From Novosphingobium fluoreni (GTDB lineage: Bacteria; Pseudomonadota; Alphaproteobacteria; Sphingomonadales; Sphingomonadaceae): a DNA stretch of 64,000 nucleotides. The position numbers and the translations under genes are program-made. How positions within the stretch are numbered: position 1 is the stretch's first letter; each line of letters begins with the position of its first letter. Below the pieces are notes generated by a model that saw only the letters and a list, made by a program, of their open reading frames with translations, did not search any database and was not told the DNA's origin. The stretch spans positions 124,001 to 188,000 of the forward strand of contig NZ_JACIDY010000004.1 in NCBI RefSeq assembly GCF_014196615.1, given 5' to 3'. Below, one piece after another: positions 41,704 through 49,231 of the stretch.

Positions 41704-42488
41704 GCGAGGCTCCTATTCTTTTCGCGATCGAGGATGGGATCGCCACGATCACGCTCAATCGGCCGGACAGCGGGAACACGCTGAATCAGGAGCTGGCCAA
41801 CGGCCTCGTAGATGTGGCAGGTCAGTGCAGGGACGATGCCGCGATCCGCTGCGTCGTTGTTCGCGCCCGTGGCAAGTTGTTCTGCGGAGGCGGAGACATC
41901 TCTGGCTTCTCCGGCGCAGGCGATGACTTGTCCGGCTTCCTGAGCAAGCTGGCTGGGGCGGCCAACGAAGCGGCCGGGATTTTCCTCACGATGCCTAAGC
42001 CGATGATCACCCTCGTCCATGGCCCGGCGGCGGGGTACGGATTGAGCCTGGCGATCATGGGCGACTACGTGCTGTGCACAGACAAGGCGCACTTCACCGC
42101 CGCTTATGGGGGCATTGGCCTGACGCCCGACGGCGGGATGAGCTGGCTGTTGCCCAAGCTCGTCGGGATGCGGCAAGCGCAGCGGATGGTGATCGGCAAC
42201 GAACGGATTACCGCCACGGAGGCGGTCGCGATTGGATTGGCGACGCGCGTGATATCGACCGACGATATCGAAGCGGAAGGCGCGGCGCTTGCGAGCCGCC
42301 TGGCGTCCATGCCGGTGCGCGCGATCGGAACGAGCCGGTCCTTGCTAATGGCGGGCAGCGCCAATGATCTGGTGGCGCATCTCGCGCAGGAAGTAGTGGC
42401 CATTTCTCAGGCAGGAGCCGCTGGGGAGGCCAAAGAGGGGGTCAGCGCCTTCCTCGATCGCCGCAAACCTGACTTTAGCGGCGTCTAA
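41700..42488 (+). CDS. Enoyl-CoA isomerase-like crotonase (PaaG type)
   Basis: 262 residues. The oxyanion hole is Phe-Cys-Gly-Gly-Gly-Asp (61-66) and Ala-Ala-Gly-Tyr-Gly (110-114). The first hydratase Glu is replaced by Ser116, the second is lost, and Asp144 in Leu-Thr-Pro-Asp-Gly-Gly occupies the acid position used by PaaG-type delta3-delta2 enoyl-CoA isomerases. An isomerase shifting a ring or chain double bond is thus more likely than a hydratase. It is translationally coupled to the HSD10-like dehydrogenase. No gene follows for 359 bases. Confidence 0.88.
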   Translation: MSEAPILFAIEDGIATITLNRPDSGNTLNQELANGLVDVAGQCRDDAAIRCVVVRARGKLFCGGGDISGFSGAGDDLSGFLSKLAGAANEAAGIFLTMPKPMITLVHGPAAGYGLSLAIMGDYVLCTDKAHFTAAYGGIGLTPDGGMSWLLPKLVGMRQAQRMVIGNERITATEAVAIGLATRVISTDDIEAEGAALASRLASMPVRAIGTSRSLLMAGSANDLVAHLAQEVVAISQAGAAGEAKEGVSAFLDRRKPDFSGV

Positions 42489-42632
42489 TCTCTGTTCATC
42501 CCGAAGTTCAGGGCGTCTTCTGGCTGAGCGAGCCGGGAGAGTGGAAACACGTGCCCTGCCTAGGGCGCTGACAGGGCCCTCTGCGATTTACGGAAGACAT
42601 TCCAGCAGAGGCAATCCCGGTCTAGAGGCAGA

Positions 42633-42646
42633 TTTCAACCGTGAAA
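42633..42646. repeat. Palindromic operator-like site 1
   Basis: TTTCAACCGTGAAA: five-base arms TTTCA/TGAAA around a four-base centre. It is the first of three sites sharing TTTCA at one end and GAAA at the other, upstream of the winged-helix gene at 42848. Confidence 0.6.
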
Positions 42647-42669
42647 CTTTACCAAATTTTCGGGTTAAG

Positions 42670-42683
42670 TTTCAGCGGCGAAA
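42670..42683. repeat. Palindromic operator-like site 2
   Basis: TTTCAGCGGCGAAA lies 37 bases after the start of site 1. Its outer four bases pair (TTTC/GAAA), and it extends outward to AGTTTC...GAAACT. Confidence 0.6.
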
Positions 42684-42772
42684 CTCGGCTGGGGTCGATG
42701 GCGCTGAAGTTGATCGGTAACGGTAGAGCTTGCGCGGCTAACGCAGTCGACACCGTGCTGCCCCTGCTAAAG

Positions 42773-42786
42773 TTTCAGGGCTGAAA
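42773..42786. repeat. Palindromic operator-like site 3
   Basis: TTTCAGGGCTGAAA: perfect six-base arms TTTCAG/CTGAAA around GG. It ends 61 bases before the ATG of the winged-helix gene, a position typical for an autoregulatory operator. Confidence 0.6.
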
Positions 42787-42847
42787 AAGGGGACGCCCTG
42801 TGCTCGGAAGGGATTCACATCTCGCCCGAGCCTGCTAGATTCACCCA

Positions 42848-43417
42848 ATGTTCCAACAAATGGATCTCTTCGCGAAGGTAGCCGCGGTGCCAGTTCCCAG
42901 GTCCGCGCCTGCAGCACCACCAAGCCAGGCAGTGGCCATCGAGCGGATCGCGGCGCACTCGCGGCGACCTCGGTACGCCTTCATGGTGTTGCATCTGATC
43001 GCCGAGATTGCGCGGTCGGATGGTAGCGCAGGGCCGTATGTCGATACGCCGGGTGAACGAGTATCCATCCGCGACTGGCTGTGTGATGCATTGCTGCCTC
43101 TGGCGCACCGCGATCAGCGCCGGCAAGCCGTCATCGCCAAGGTCCGCGAGCAGTTGAAGTCGGACGGCAAACTGCCCGAAGACGCGGCAGCCGCGGACGC
43201 CACGATCGAGCAGGCGACACGCGATCATGTGCGCAAGTCCGGTCGCTGCAACGTGAGCACCGCCGTTTCCGATCTGGTGCGAGCCGGTCTGCTGAGGCGG
43301 CATTATCAAGGCTTTCGGGTGGATCACCACAATCGTGGCGCGCAACGGGAGGCAGTCTACACACTGACCGCAGAGGCCAGCGCGATCCTGCAGGGACGTG
43401 GCGGCCTTCCTGCCTAG
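42848..43417 (+). CDS. Hypothetical protein with C-terminal winged-helix-like region
   Basis: 189 residues, family not recognised. Residues about 130-175 (Asn-Val-Ser-Thr-Ala-Val-Ser-Asp-Leu-Val-Arg-Ala-Gly-Leu-Leu, then an Arg-rich beta-wing with Asn-Arg-Gly-Ala-Gln-Arg-Glu) look like a winged helix. The N-terminal half is helical, with a Pro/Ala-rich linker at 15-27. The ATG at 42848 has no good ribosome site; translation may be leaderless or weak. It stands apart from the catabolic genes and is preceded by three matching palindromes, which suggests a self-regulating DNA-binding protein. A plasmid or phage origin is possible but not shown. Confidence 0.7.
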   Translation: MFQQMDLFAKVAAVPVPRSAPAAPPSQAVAIERIAAHSRRPRYAFMVLHLIAEIARSDGSAGPYVDTPGERVSIRDWLCDALLPLAHRDQRRQAVIAKVREQLKSDGKLPEDAAAADATIEQATRDHVRKSGRCNVSTAVSDLVRAGLLRRHYQGFRVDHHNRGAQREAVYTLTAEASAILQGRGGLPA

Positions 43418-43745
43418 ATATCGATCAGCTTAGTTGATTCGACGGGAAATCATGGCGAGACGGCTAATTTTCGCGTGTTTGACGTCGCCGTGGAACCCCC
43501 CGGTGTGGCCGCAGAATTCTCGTTTAGCTTATGAGATACGGGGATTAAAAGGCTGACGAATTGGAATAATCTGGCGCTACAAAACCGCGTTCGGTTCGAC
43601 AAAGAAGTGTCCGCCTTTTTCAGCCCCCGCATAATCCTTGACTTGGTGAGTAGTTATGGCATTTGCGAGATTAATTCGCAGATGCGGCATAACGGTCATC
43701 CGGTGCCGCTTTGCGGACCAGCCCAATTTGAAGTGGATTTTCACC
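43418..43745. other. Intergenic region before the small secreted protein gene
   Basis: About 328 bases, noticeably less GC-rich than the flanks, with no recognised gene or clear terminator. It probably holds the promoter of the small secreted protein gene at 43746. Confidence 0.35.
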
Positions 43746-44057
43746 ATGAAGCATCTGATTCTCACCGCCGCTGTCTTCTCGCTGAGCACTGCCGCCGTCG
43801 CCGCTGAAGTGCCTGCTTCCTCGCCCACCGCGACCGCTGCCGCCACCGCAGTCATCAAGCCGCGCGTGCTGGTTAAGACCTCCAACGGCGGCCGCGTGGG
43901 TTCGATCGATCGCGTGATCAACGATGCATCGGGCCAGCCCGCATCGGTACAGATCATCTATCGTGGTCGCTTCGTGATGATCCCGGCTTCGACGCTCACG
44001 CCTTCCGAGAAGGTCCTGGTGACCAGCTTGACCACGGCAGACGTCAACAAGCTCTGA
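43746..44057 (+). CDS. Small secreted hypothetical protein
   Basis: 103 residues. A typical signal peptide covers 1-20 (Met-Lys-His-Leu, hydrophobic core, Ala-Val-Ala-Ala), followed by a Ala/Thr/Ser-rich linker (21-38) and a compact beta-rich domain with Asn-Gly-Gly-Arg-Val-Gly-Ser-Ile-Asp-Arg-Val and Tyr-Arg-Gly-Arg-Phe-Val. The latter recalls PRC-barrel-like small domains, but the match is weak. Probably periplasmic. The preceding in-frame codons back to 43656 are not needed; the ATG at 43746 begins the signal peptide. A strong terminator follows. Confidence 0.8.
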   Translation: MKHLILTAAVFSLSTAAVAAEVPASSPTATAAATAVIKPRVLVKTSNGGRVGSIDRVINDASGQPASVQIIYRGRFVMIPASTLTPSEKVLVTSLTTADVNKL

Positions 44058-44118
44058 TTGGGCAGCCCGGAACAAGACTTCCGGGCGCCAACAGATCGCC
44101 GCAGGGCGAGATTATACG

Positions 44119-44151
44119 AAAGCCCGCCAGCGTTACGCTTGGCGGGCTTTT
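44119..44151 (+). terminator. Rho-independent terminator
   Basis: Ten-base perfect arms AAAGCCCGCC (44119-44128) and GGCGGGCTTT (44141-44150), with further pairing in the loop and a short T-run, 61 bases after the secreted protein gene. Confidence 0.85.
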
Positions 44152-44356
44152 CACATTTGAGCGGTCCAACACTCGACCGGCGGGCGATAGCTCGTCCAGC
44201 CAGTCGACGGGATCGCGACGCCTGAAATGGTGGCAAAGTGGAGCCGGGACGAACTATGCCGGTGTTCCTTCTAGGCGCCGCTTGATCAGCCGAACCCGAA
44301 GCCGCCTATATCATATACGATCGACGTGCGCGCGGCGGGCCGCGCGCAGGCGCTGA

Positions 44357-45160
44357 TCAATTGCCGGTCAGTGTGGGTTTGCGGCCTTCCCGACCAGCCG
44401 CTATAATCTCGTTGCGATCGGTTGAAGTGGAATACAACGCTTGGCCGGTCATTTCCTCACGCAGCACCGTATTCCAATCCGCCTCCAGCGAGCGGCGATA
44501 GTGGCGCTTGGCCAAGCCGATTGCACGGGTGGGCTGATCGGCAAGTTTGCGCGCCAAATCCATCGCTGTCTCTTCTAAGTCTTCTCGCTCAACCAGGCGA
44601 TTGATAAGGCCCCAGTTGCTCAATGTCTCAGCTGTGACGGCATCGCCCAGAAGCGCAATCTCGTTCAAGCGGTGGAATGGAATGATGCGCGGCAAGTAGA
44701 ATGCATCGCCCGCGTGGGGGATCATGCCGCGCTTGATGAAGACGTGGGTCCAGCGGCTCCCCTTGGCCGCCACGACCATATCGGCCAGCAACGCCAGCAG
44801 CCAACCCACACCCGCCACAGTACCTTGCACCGCACTGACTACGGGCCTTTCCAGCTCCCACATTGCCTTGAACATTTCGATATGGGGCGTGGAAGTGAAA
44901 CGGTAGTCGATGGGATTGTTGGCAAGTGGCGGCGGGTTCTTGCCCGCAGCACCACCCAGACAGAAATCGCGATCACCGCTGCTGCGGATCAGGATCGAGC
45001 GCACGTCTTGCCGGGTATTGGCCTCTTTGAAGAAACGGGTGTACTCGGCCGCAAGGTCGTTTGGGATGGAGTTGCGCATCGAGGGCGTATCCAGCGTCAA
45101 GATGGCGATGCCGTCCTTGACTTCGATCTTCAGGCCTTCATCGTCCGAGTTTTCAGTCAT
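44357..45160 (-). CDS. Divergent enoyl-CoA hydratase/isomerase family protein
   Basis: 267 residues, crotonase fold. Phe-Cys-Leu-Gly-Gly-Ala (66-71) and Val-Ala-Gly-Val-Gly (115-119) form the oxyanion hole, but both hydratase glutamates are missing: the first position falls at Leu121 and the second at Phe141, with His149 nearby (Ile-Pro-His-Ala-Gly). A hydratase reaction is therefore unlikely; isomerase, hydrolase or other crotonase chemistry is possible. ATG 45160 follows AGGAAC. It lies 148 bases downstream of the GntR gene at 45309 in the same direction, and may be controlled by it. Confidence 0.87.
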   Translation of the reverse strand: MTENSDDEGLKIEVKDGIAILTLDTPSMRNSIPNDLAAEYTRFFKEANTRQDVRSILIRSSGDRDFCLGGAAGKNPPPLANNPIDYRFTSTPHIEMFKAMWELERPVVSAVQGTVAGVGWLLALLADMVVAAKGSRWTHVFIKRGMIPHAGDAFYLPRIIPFHRLNEIALLGDAVTAETLSNWGLINRLVEREDLEETAMDLARKLADQPTRAIGLAKRHYRRSLEADWNTVLREEMTGQALYSTSTDRNEIIAAGREGRKPTLTGN

Positions 45161-45308
45161 GGGTGTTCCTGCGTGATATTGCGAGAGGAAATGAGTGGCG
45201 CACGTCCTTCCAGCATTGCTGGAAACATTCAATCCAGTAGCCTCCAATTCATCATAGGCGTGATCCCACGGGCGAGGACGGATGGTTCCGCGAGCACCGA
45301 CGATGCGA

Positions 45309-46004
45309 TTAAAGGCCGGCATCCAGCTTGCGCATAATTTCACGTCGACGGCGTTGCGCTTCGAAACGGGCGCGCTCCGGATCGCCATCGAGAATGGCCG
45401 AGATGATCCCGCGGCGCTCACGCCGCCAGCGCTGCTTACCCTCAGAGCCACCATACAACGGGCCGCGTGGATATTCCGCATAGTGGTGGACCGCCATGCG
45501 GGAAAGCAATTCCATCAACGGACGGTCTACCATGAGGTAAAGGATGTCCAACATGCTTTGATCGAACGCGCCGCGTTGCGCGGGCGTGTTGCGATCGTCT
45601 AGCGTCTTGATCAAACTCGTCAGTTCTCGACGCGCCTTTTCGTCCGGCGTGCGCGCGGCAGCGGCCATCAGCTCGCAATCCAGAAGCGTGATGATGTCAA
45701 TCGCCTCTGGATAGTCCGAGTGGTGAAGCGAGAGGAATCCCGAGATTGCCCGGCTCAAACCTTCCGCGCCGGGGCGGGTGCCGTAATAGCCACCGCCCGG
45801 TCCACGACGGACTTGAAGGAATCCTTCATGCTCTAGAACACGAGCCGCCTGCTGCACGGTCACGACACCCACGCCCAGGATTTTCGCCAGATCGGGCAAA
45901 GAACCGATCTGCGCCTCCGGCGGCTGAGCCACAATCATCTCGCGCAGTTTCGCGACCGCCCCATTGACCAGGCTTTCGCGGGAAGTGCGTTTTTGAACGC
46001 TCAT
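45309..46004 (-). CDS. GntR family regulator (FCD type)
   Basis: 231 residues. The winged helix (10-75) has Ser-Leu-Pro-Asp-Leu-Ala and Gly-Val-Gly-Val-Val-Thr-Val-Gln-Gln-Ala-Ala-Arg-Val-Leu, then the wing Arg-Arg-Gly-Pro-Gly-Gly-Gly-Tyr-Tyr. The helical FCD effector domain (90-225) has Asp-x-Glu-Leu-Met-Ala and metal-ligand-like His residues (Val-His-His-Tyr). It is FadR-like, so an acyl or hydroxy-acid ligand is plausible. It probably controls the crotonase downstream and perhaps the divergent pnt operon. TGGTA (46130-46134) and TACCA (46145-46149) in the divergent gap are a weak operator candidate. Confidence 0.9.
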   Translation of the reverse strand: MSVQKRTSRESLVNGAVAKLREMIVAQPPEAQIGSLPDLAKILGVGVVTVQQAARVLEHEGFLQVRRGPGGGYYGTRPGAEGLSRAISGFLSLHHSDYPEAIDIITLLDCELMAAAARTPDEKARRELTSLIKTLDDRNTPAQRGAFDQSMLDILYLMVDRPLMELLSRMAVHHYAEYPRGPLYGGSEGKQRWRRERRGIISAILDGDPERARFEAQRRRREIMRKLDAGL

Positions 46005-46233
46005 CGATACCTTTCATCTCGTTCGACCAGGCTCATAGCCGTATTTTTGCGTTGGGGCACCGCTCGATCACAAGTTCCTATAATGTGCGTGTTATTAGAT
46101 CAGTTTCCGCCATCGCATCCGTGAATGGGTGGTAATGGCAAAAATACCAGTGCATTTAATCTCTTCATTGGATTATGACGTTCCCCGAAATGACTCGACG
46201 CAAGGGTCGTAGTTTTCTGACGGGGAGGGGTGA

Positions 46234-47382
46234 ATGCCCTTGAAAATCGGAGTTCTAAAGGAATTGGCACCGGGTGAGCATCGTGTCGCGATGGCTCCCG
46301 CAGCAGCCACGCGGTTTGCCAAGCTGGGGATCGACATCGCGGTAGAAAGCGGTGCCGGTTTGTCCGCGGGCTTCGACGATGCCGCTTACGCTGCGCAAGG
46401 CGTTATCATCGCCGACCGAAAGACCGTGATCAGCCAGTCTGACATCATCCTGGCCGCCCGCCCGCCCGCTCCGGATGCGCTAGCCGGCATCAAGGCCGGC
46501 ACCAGGATCATTGGCGGCCTGGCTCCTTATGCCGATCCTCAGCGCTTGTCCGCGTACGCTGAACGCGGCATCGAGGCGATGGCCCTGGAATTACTGCCGC
46601 GCATCACCCGAGCGCAATCGATGGACATCCTTTCCAGCCAGGCGAACCTCGCCGGGTATCATGCCGTGGTGCGCGCCGCGACGGAGCTTAACCGCTGCCT
46701 GCCGATGATGACGACCGCCGCAGGTTCCATCCCCGCCGCCAAGGCTTTCGTGATGGGCGTGGGTGTCGCCGGGCTGCAGGCGATCGCCACCGCACGTCGG
46801 CTTGGTGCGATCGTTTCCGCCACTGACGTTCGCCCCGAAGTGCGCGAGCAGATTCAATCTCTGGGCGCCAAGGCCATTTTCGAAGACGTGCGCGAAGGCG
46901 ACGAAATCACCAAGGCGGCGGGCGGCTATGCCGGCGAGATGAGCCCGGCCTACCTTGAGCGCCAGGCTGCGCTTGTCTCTGGTCATATCGCGACGCAGGA
47001 CATCGTCGTCACCACGGCGCTGATCCCCGGCCGGCCTGCACCCCGACTTGTCAGCGATGCGCAGATTGCCACGATGAAGAAGGGCAGCGTCATCGTCGAT
47101 CTGGCCGCAGAGAACGGCGGCAATGTCGAAGGCGTTATCTTGGGCGAGGTCGTGGAACGGCATGGCGTGCTGATCATCGGCCTGGCCGATGGCGCATCGC
47201 GCCTGGCGGCGGACGCTTCAAACCTGTTCGCGCGCAACTGCTACAACTTCATCGAGGCATTCTGGAACAAGGCGGACAAGGTGCTGGCAATGCCGACCGA
47301 TGATCCGCTGGTGGAAGCCGTCACCCTGACGCGTGAGGGACGCATCGTCCATTCGCGCTTCGCCCAGGTGGAAGCCGCCTGA
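46234..47382 (+). CDS. pntAA: NAD(P) transhydrogenase alpha subunit, part 1
   Basis: 382 residues, the soluble NAD(H)-binding dI domain encoded as a separate polypeptide, as in Rhodospirillum and many alphaproteobacteria. The dinucleotide motif Gly-Val-Gly-Val-Ala-Gly-Leu-Gln-Ala is near 172-180, and the alanine-dehydrogenase-like N-terminal half includes Arg-Val-Ala-Met-Ala-Pro. ATG 46234 follows GGGGAGGGG. It works with pntAB and pntB at the inner membrane to make NADPH from NADH using the proton gradient. The operon lies among many NADPH-using reductases and oxygenases. Confidence 0.96.
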   Translation: MPLKIGVLKELAPGEHRVAMAPAAATRFAKLGIDIAVESGAGLSAGFDDAAYAAQGVIIADRKTVISQSDIILAARPPAPDALAGIKAGTRIIGGLAPYADPQRLSAYAERGIEAMALELLPRITRAQSMDILSSQANLAGYHAVVRAATELNRCLPMMTTAAGSIPAAKAFVMGVGVAGLQAIATARRLGAIVSATDVRPEVREQIQSLGAKAIFEDVREGDEITKAAGGYAGEMSPAYLERQAALVSGHIATQDIVVTTALIPGRPAPRLVSDAQIATMKKGSVIVDLAAENGGNVEGVILGEVVERHGVLIIGLADGASRLAADASNLFARNCYNFIEAFWNKADKVLAMPTDDPLVEAVTLTREGRIVHSRFAQVEAA

Positions 47383-47407
47383 TCTGATCTCCGGGGGGAA
47401 CATAACC

Positions 47408-47698
47408 ATGACCGCTCTCAATCCCGATTATGTCTTCGTTTTCATTCTGGCGGCTTTTCTTGGCCTGCAACTGATCAAAAAGGTTTCGCCGCTGCTACAC
47501 TCGCCGTTGATGAGCCTGACCAATGCGATCGCGGCGGTGGTGATCGTCGGGGCGATCCACATCACGGGTGAGGAGGGCGCCACGCCCCTCGCCAAGACGC
47601 TGGGCACGATCGCCGTGTTCTGCGCCACGGTGAACCTGGTGTCTGGCTTCATGATCACGGACCGCATGCTCAAGATGTTCAAGCGGAAGGAGGGCTGA
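47408..47698 (+). CDS. pntAB: NAD(P) transhydrogenase alpha subunit, part 2
   Basis: 96 residues with three membrane helices, the size of the short membrane alpha2 chain in split transhydrogenases. It begins Met-Thr-Ala-Leu-Asn-Pro after GGGGGGAAC and ends with a Lys/Arg-rich tail. It lies 25 bases after pntAA and four bases before pntB. It forms part of the proton channel with PntB. Confidence 0.95.
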   Translation: MTALNPDYVFVFILAAFLGLQLIKKVSPLLHSPLMSLTNAIAAVVIVGAIHITGEEGATPLAKTLGTIAVFCATVNLVSGFMITDRMLKMFKRKEG

Positions 47699-47702
47699 TC
47701 TG

Positions 47703-49100
47703 ATGGACATGTTCGTTCCCTTCGCCGCCATCGCGGCCTCCGCACTCTTCATCCTCTCCCTGATGTGGATGAGCCACCCGTCCACCGCGCGCCGGGGTGT
47801 GCGCGCCGGTGAAGCGGGTATGGCGATCGCCATCATCGGTGCCCTGATCCACCATGATATCGTCAGCTATGACCTGATCGTGCTGGCGATGGTCGCCGGT
47901 GCGGCTGTCGGTATCCCGATGGCGTTGCTCATGCCGATGACGGCGATCCCGCAGCGGACAGCGATCAGCCATGCTTTCGGCGCTCTGGCCGTCGGCCTGA
48001 TCGGCGCGGCCGAGTACTACAAGCATGCGCAGCCCCAGTTCGCCGGCACGTTCGTGATGGGCGCGCTGATGTTCGAGATGATCCTGGGCTTCCTGACCTG
48101 CACCGCATCGGTCGTGGCCTTTGCCAAACTTCAGGGCCTGCTTCCTTCCAAGGCCGTGGTCTTTCCCGGGCAGAGGATCGTCAACGGGGCAGTTGCCCTC
48201 ACCGGCATCGCTATCGCCGTGATGCTGACGATGGATCCCACGCAGACCTGGCTGTTCCCCATCTTCGTCGCCATCGCCTTGCTCTTCGGCGTTCTGCTGG
48301 TCATCCCGATCGGCGGTGCGGACATGCCCACCGTCATCGCACTGCTCAACAGCTATGCCGGCCTTGCCGCATCGGCGATGGGCTTTGCACTGGGTAACAA
48401 GCTGCTGATCGTGGCGGGTGCGCTGGATGGCGCCTCGGGCTTCATCCTGGCCTTGATCATGTGCAAGGCGATGAACCGCAGCTTTGCTAACGTCATGTTC
48501 GGCGGCTTCGGAGCGGTGGCGGCGGGTGCTGTGAGCGGCAAGGACGATCGTGTCGTCCGCTCCGCCTCCGCCGAGGAAGCGGCGCTGCAGATGGAGAACG
48601 CCAGCACCGTCGTGATCATCCCTGGATACGGCATGGCGGTCAGCCAGGCCCAGCATAAAGTCAGCGAACTTTATCAGGCACTCACCAAAAAGGGTGTGGA
48701 TGTGAAGTTCGCAATCCACCCCGTGGCTGGCCGCATGCCGGGCCATATGAATGTCCTGCTGGCAGAAGCTAATGTACCTTATGAGCAGCTGGTGGAGCTG
48801 GATGACGTCAATCCTGATATGCCGCAGACCGACGTGGCTCTGATCATCGGCGCGAACGATACGATCAATCCGGCTGCGCGCGATGACCCCAGCAGCGGCA
48901 TTGCCGGCATGCCCATCATCGAGGCTGACCGCGCTCGCTCGGTGTTCGTCATCAAGCGGTCGATGAGCGCCGGTTTCGCAGGTGTCGACAACCCCATCTA
49001 CTTCAACGCCAATACGCAGATGTTGTTTGGGGACGCGAAAGAGATGGTGGGTGCCATCGCGAAGGAACTGTCCGGCGGTGGCAGCGGCATGGGGCACTGA
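47703..49100 (+). CDS. pntB: NAD(P) transhydrogenase beta subunit
   Basis: 465 residues. The N-terminal 270 residues are membrane helices (about nine); the C-terminal dIII domain binds NADP(H) through Gly-Tyr-Gly-Met-Ala-Val (about 308-313), His-Pro-Val-Ala-Gly-Arg-Met-Pro-Gly-His-Met-Asn and Gly-Ala-Asn-Asp. It completes the proton-translocating transhydrogenase with pntAA and pntAB. A GC-rich hairpin follows directly. Confidence 0.97.
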   Translation: MDMFVPFAAIAASALFILSLMWMSHPSTARRGVRAGEAGMAIAIIGALIHHDIVSYDLIVLAMVAGAAVGIPMALLMPMTAIPQRTAISHAFGALAVGLIGAAEYYKHAQPQFAGTFVMGALMFEMILGFLTCTASVVAFAKLQGLLPSKAVVFPGQRIVNGAVALTGIAIAVMLTMDPTQTWLFPIFVAIALLFGVLLVIPIGGADMPTVIALLNSYAGLAASAMGFALGNKLLIVAGALDGASGFILALIMCKAMNRSFANVMFGGFGAVAAGAVSGKDDRVVRSASAEEAALQMENASTVVIIPGYGMAVSQAQHKVSELYQALTKKGVDVKFAIHPVAGRMPGHMNVLLAEANVPYEQLVELDDVNPDMPQTDVALIIGANDTINPAARDDPSSGIAGMPIIEADRARSVFVIKRSMSAGFAGVDNPIYFNANTQMLFGDAKEMVGAIAKELSGGGSGMGH

Positions 49101-49108
49101 GGTATTGA

Positions 49109-49137
49109 ATGGGTCGGCGCTCATAACGCCGGCCCAT
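49109..49137 (+). terminator. GC-rich hairpin after pntB
   Basis: Arms ATGGGTCGGCG (49109-49119) and CGCCGGCCCAT (49127-49137) with one mismatch and a seven-base loop, nine bases past the pntB stop. There is no T-run, so termination may be incomplete before the OYE gene at 49232. Confidence 0.5.
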
Positions 49138-49231
49138 CGTGCAACAGCACCAGCGTGATATCTCGTCCGGCTCTTGCCTTGGGTCGTTATGACACGCATC
49201 GCCAAGTTGAAATATTGAGAGTGGGAAGATC

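Larger units (their letters stand above)
42489..42847. other. Operator-rich intergenic region
   Basis: About 359 bases without a gene between the PaaG-like crotonase and the orphan winged-helix gene. It holds three related 14-bp palindromes (listed separately) and an AT-rich stretch at 42641-42672 unlike its surroundings. The downstream gene has no clear ribosome site before its ATG. Confidence 0.6.

Noticed and set aside
47679-49205. 508-codon minus-strand frame opposite pntB
   Set aside because: His- and Asp-rich shadow of a clearly coding plus-strand gene with conserved transhydrogenase motifs.
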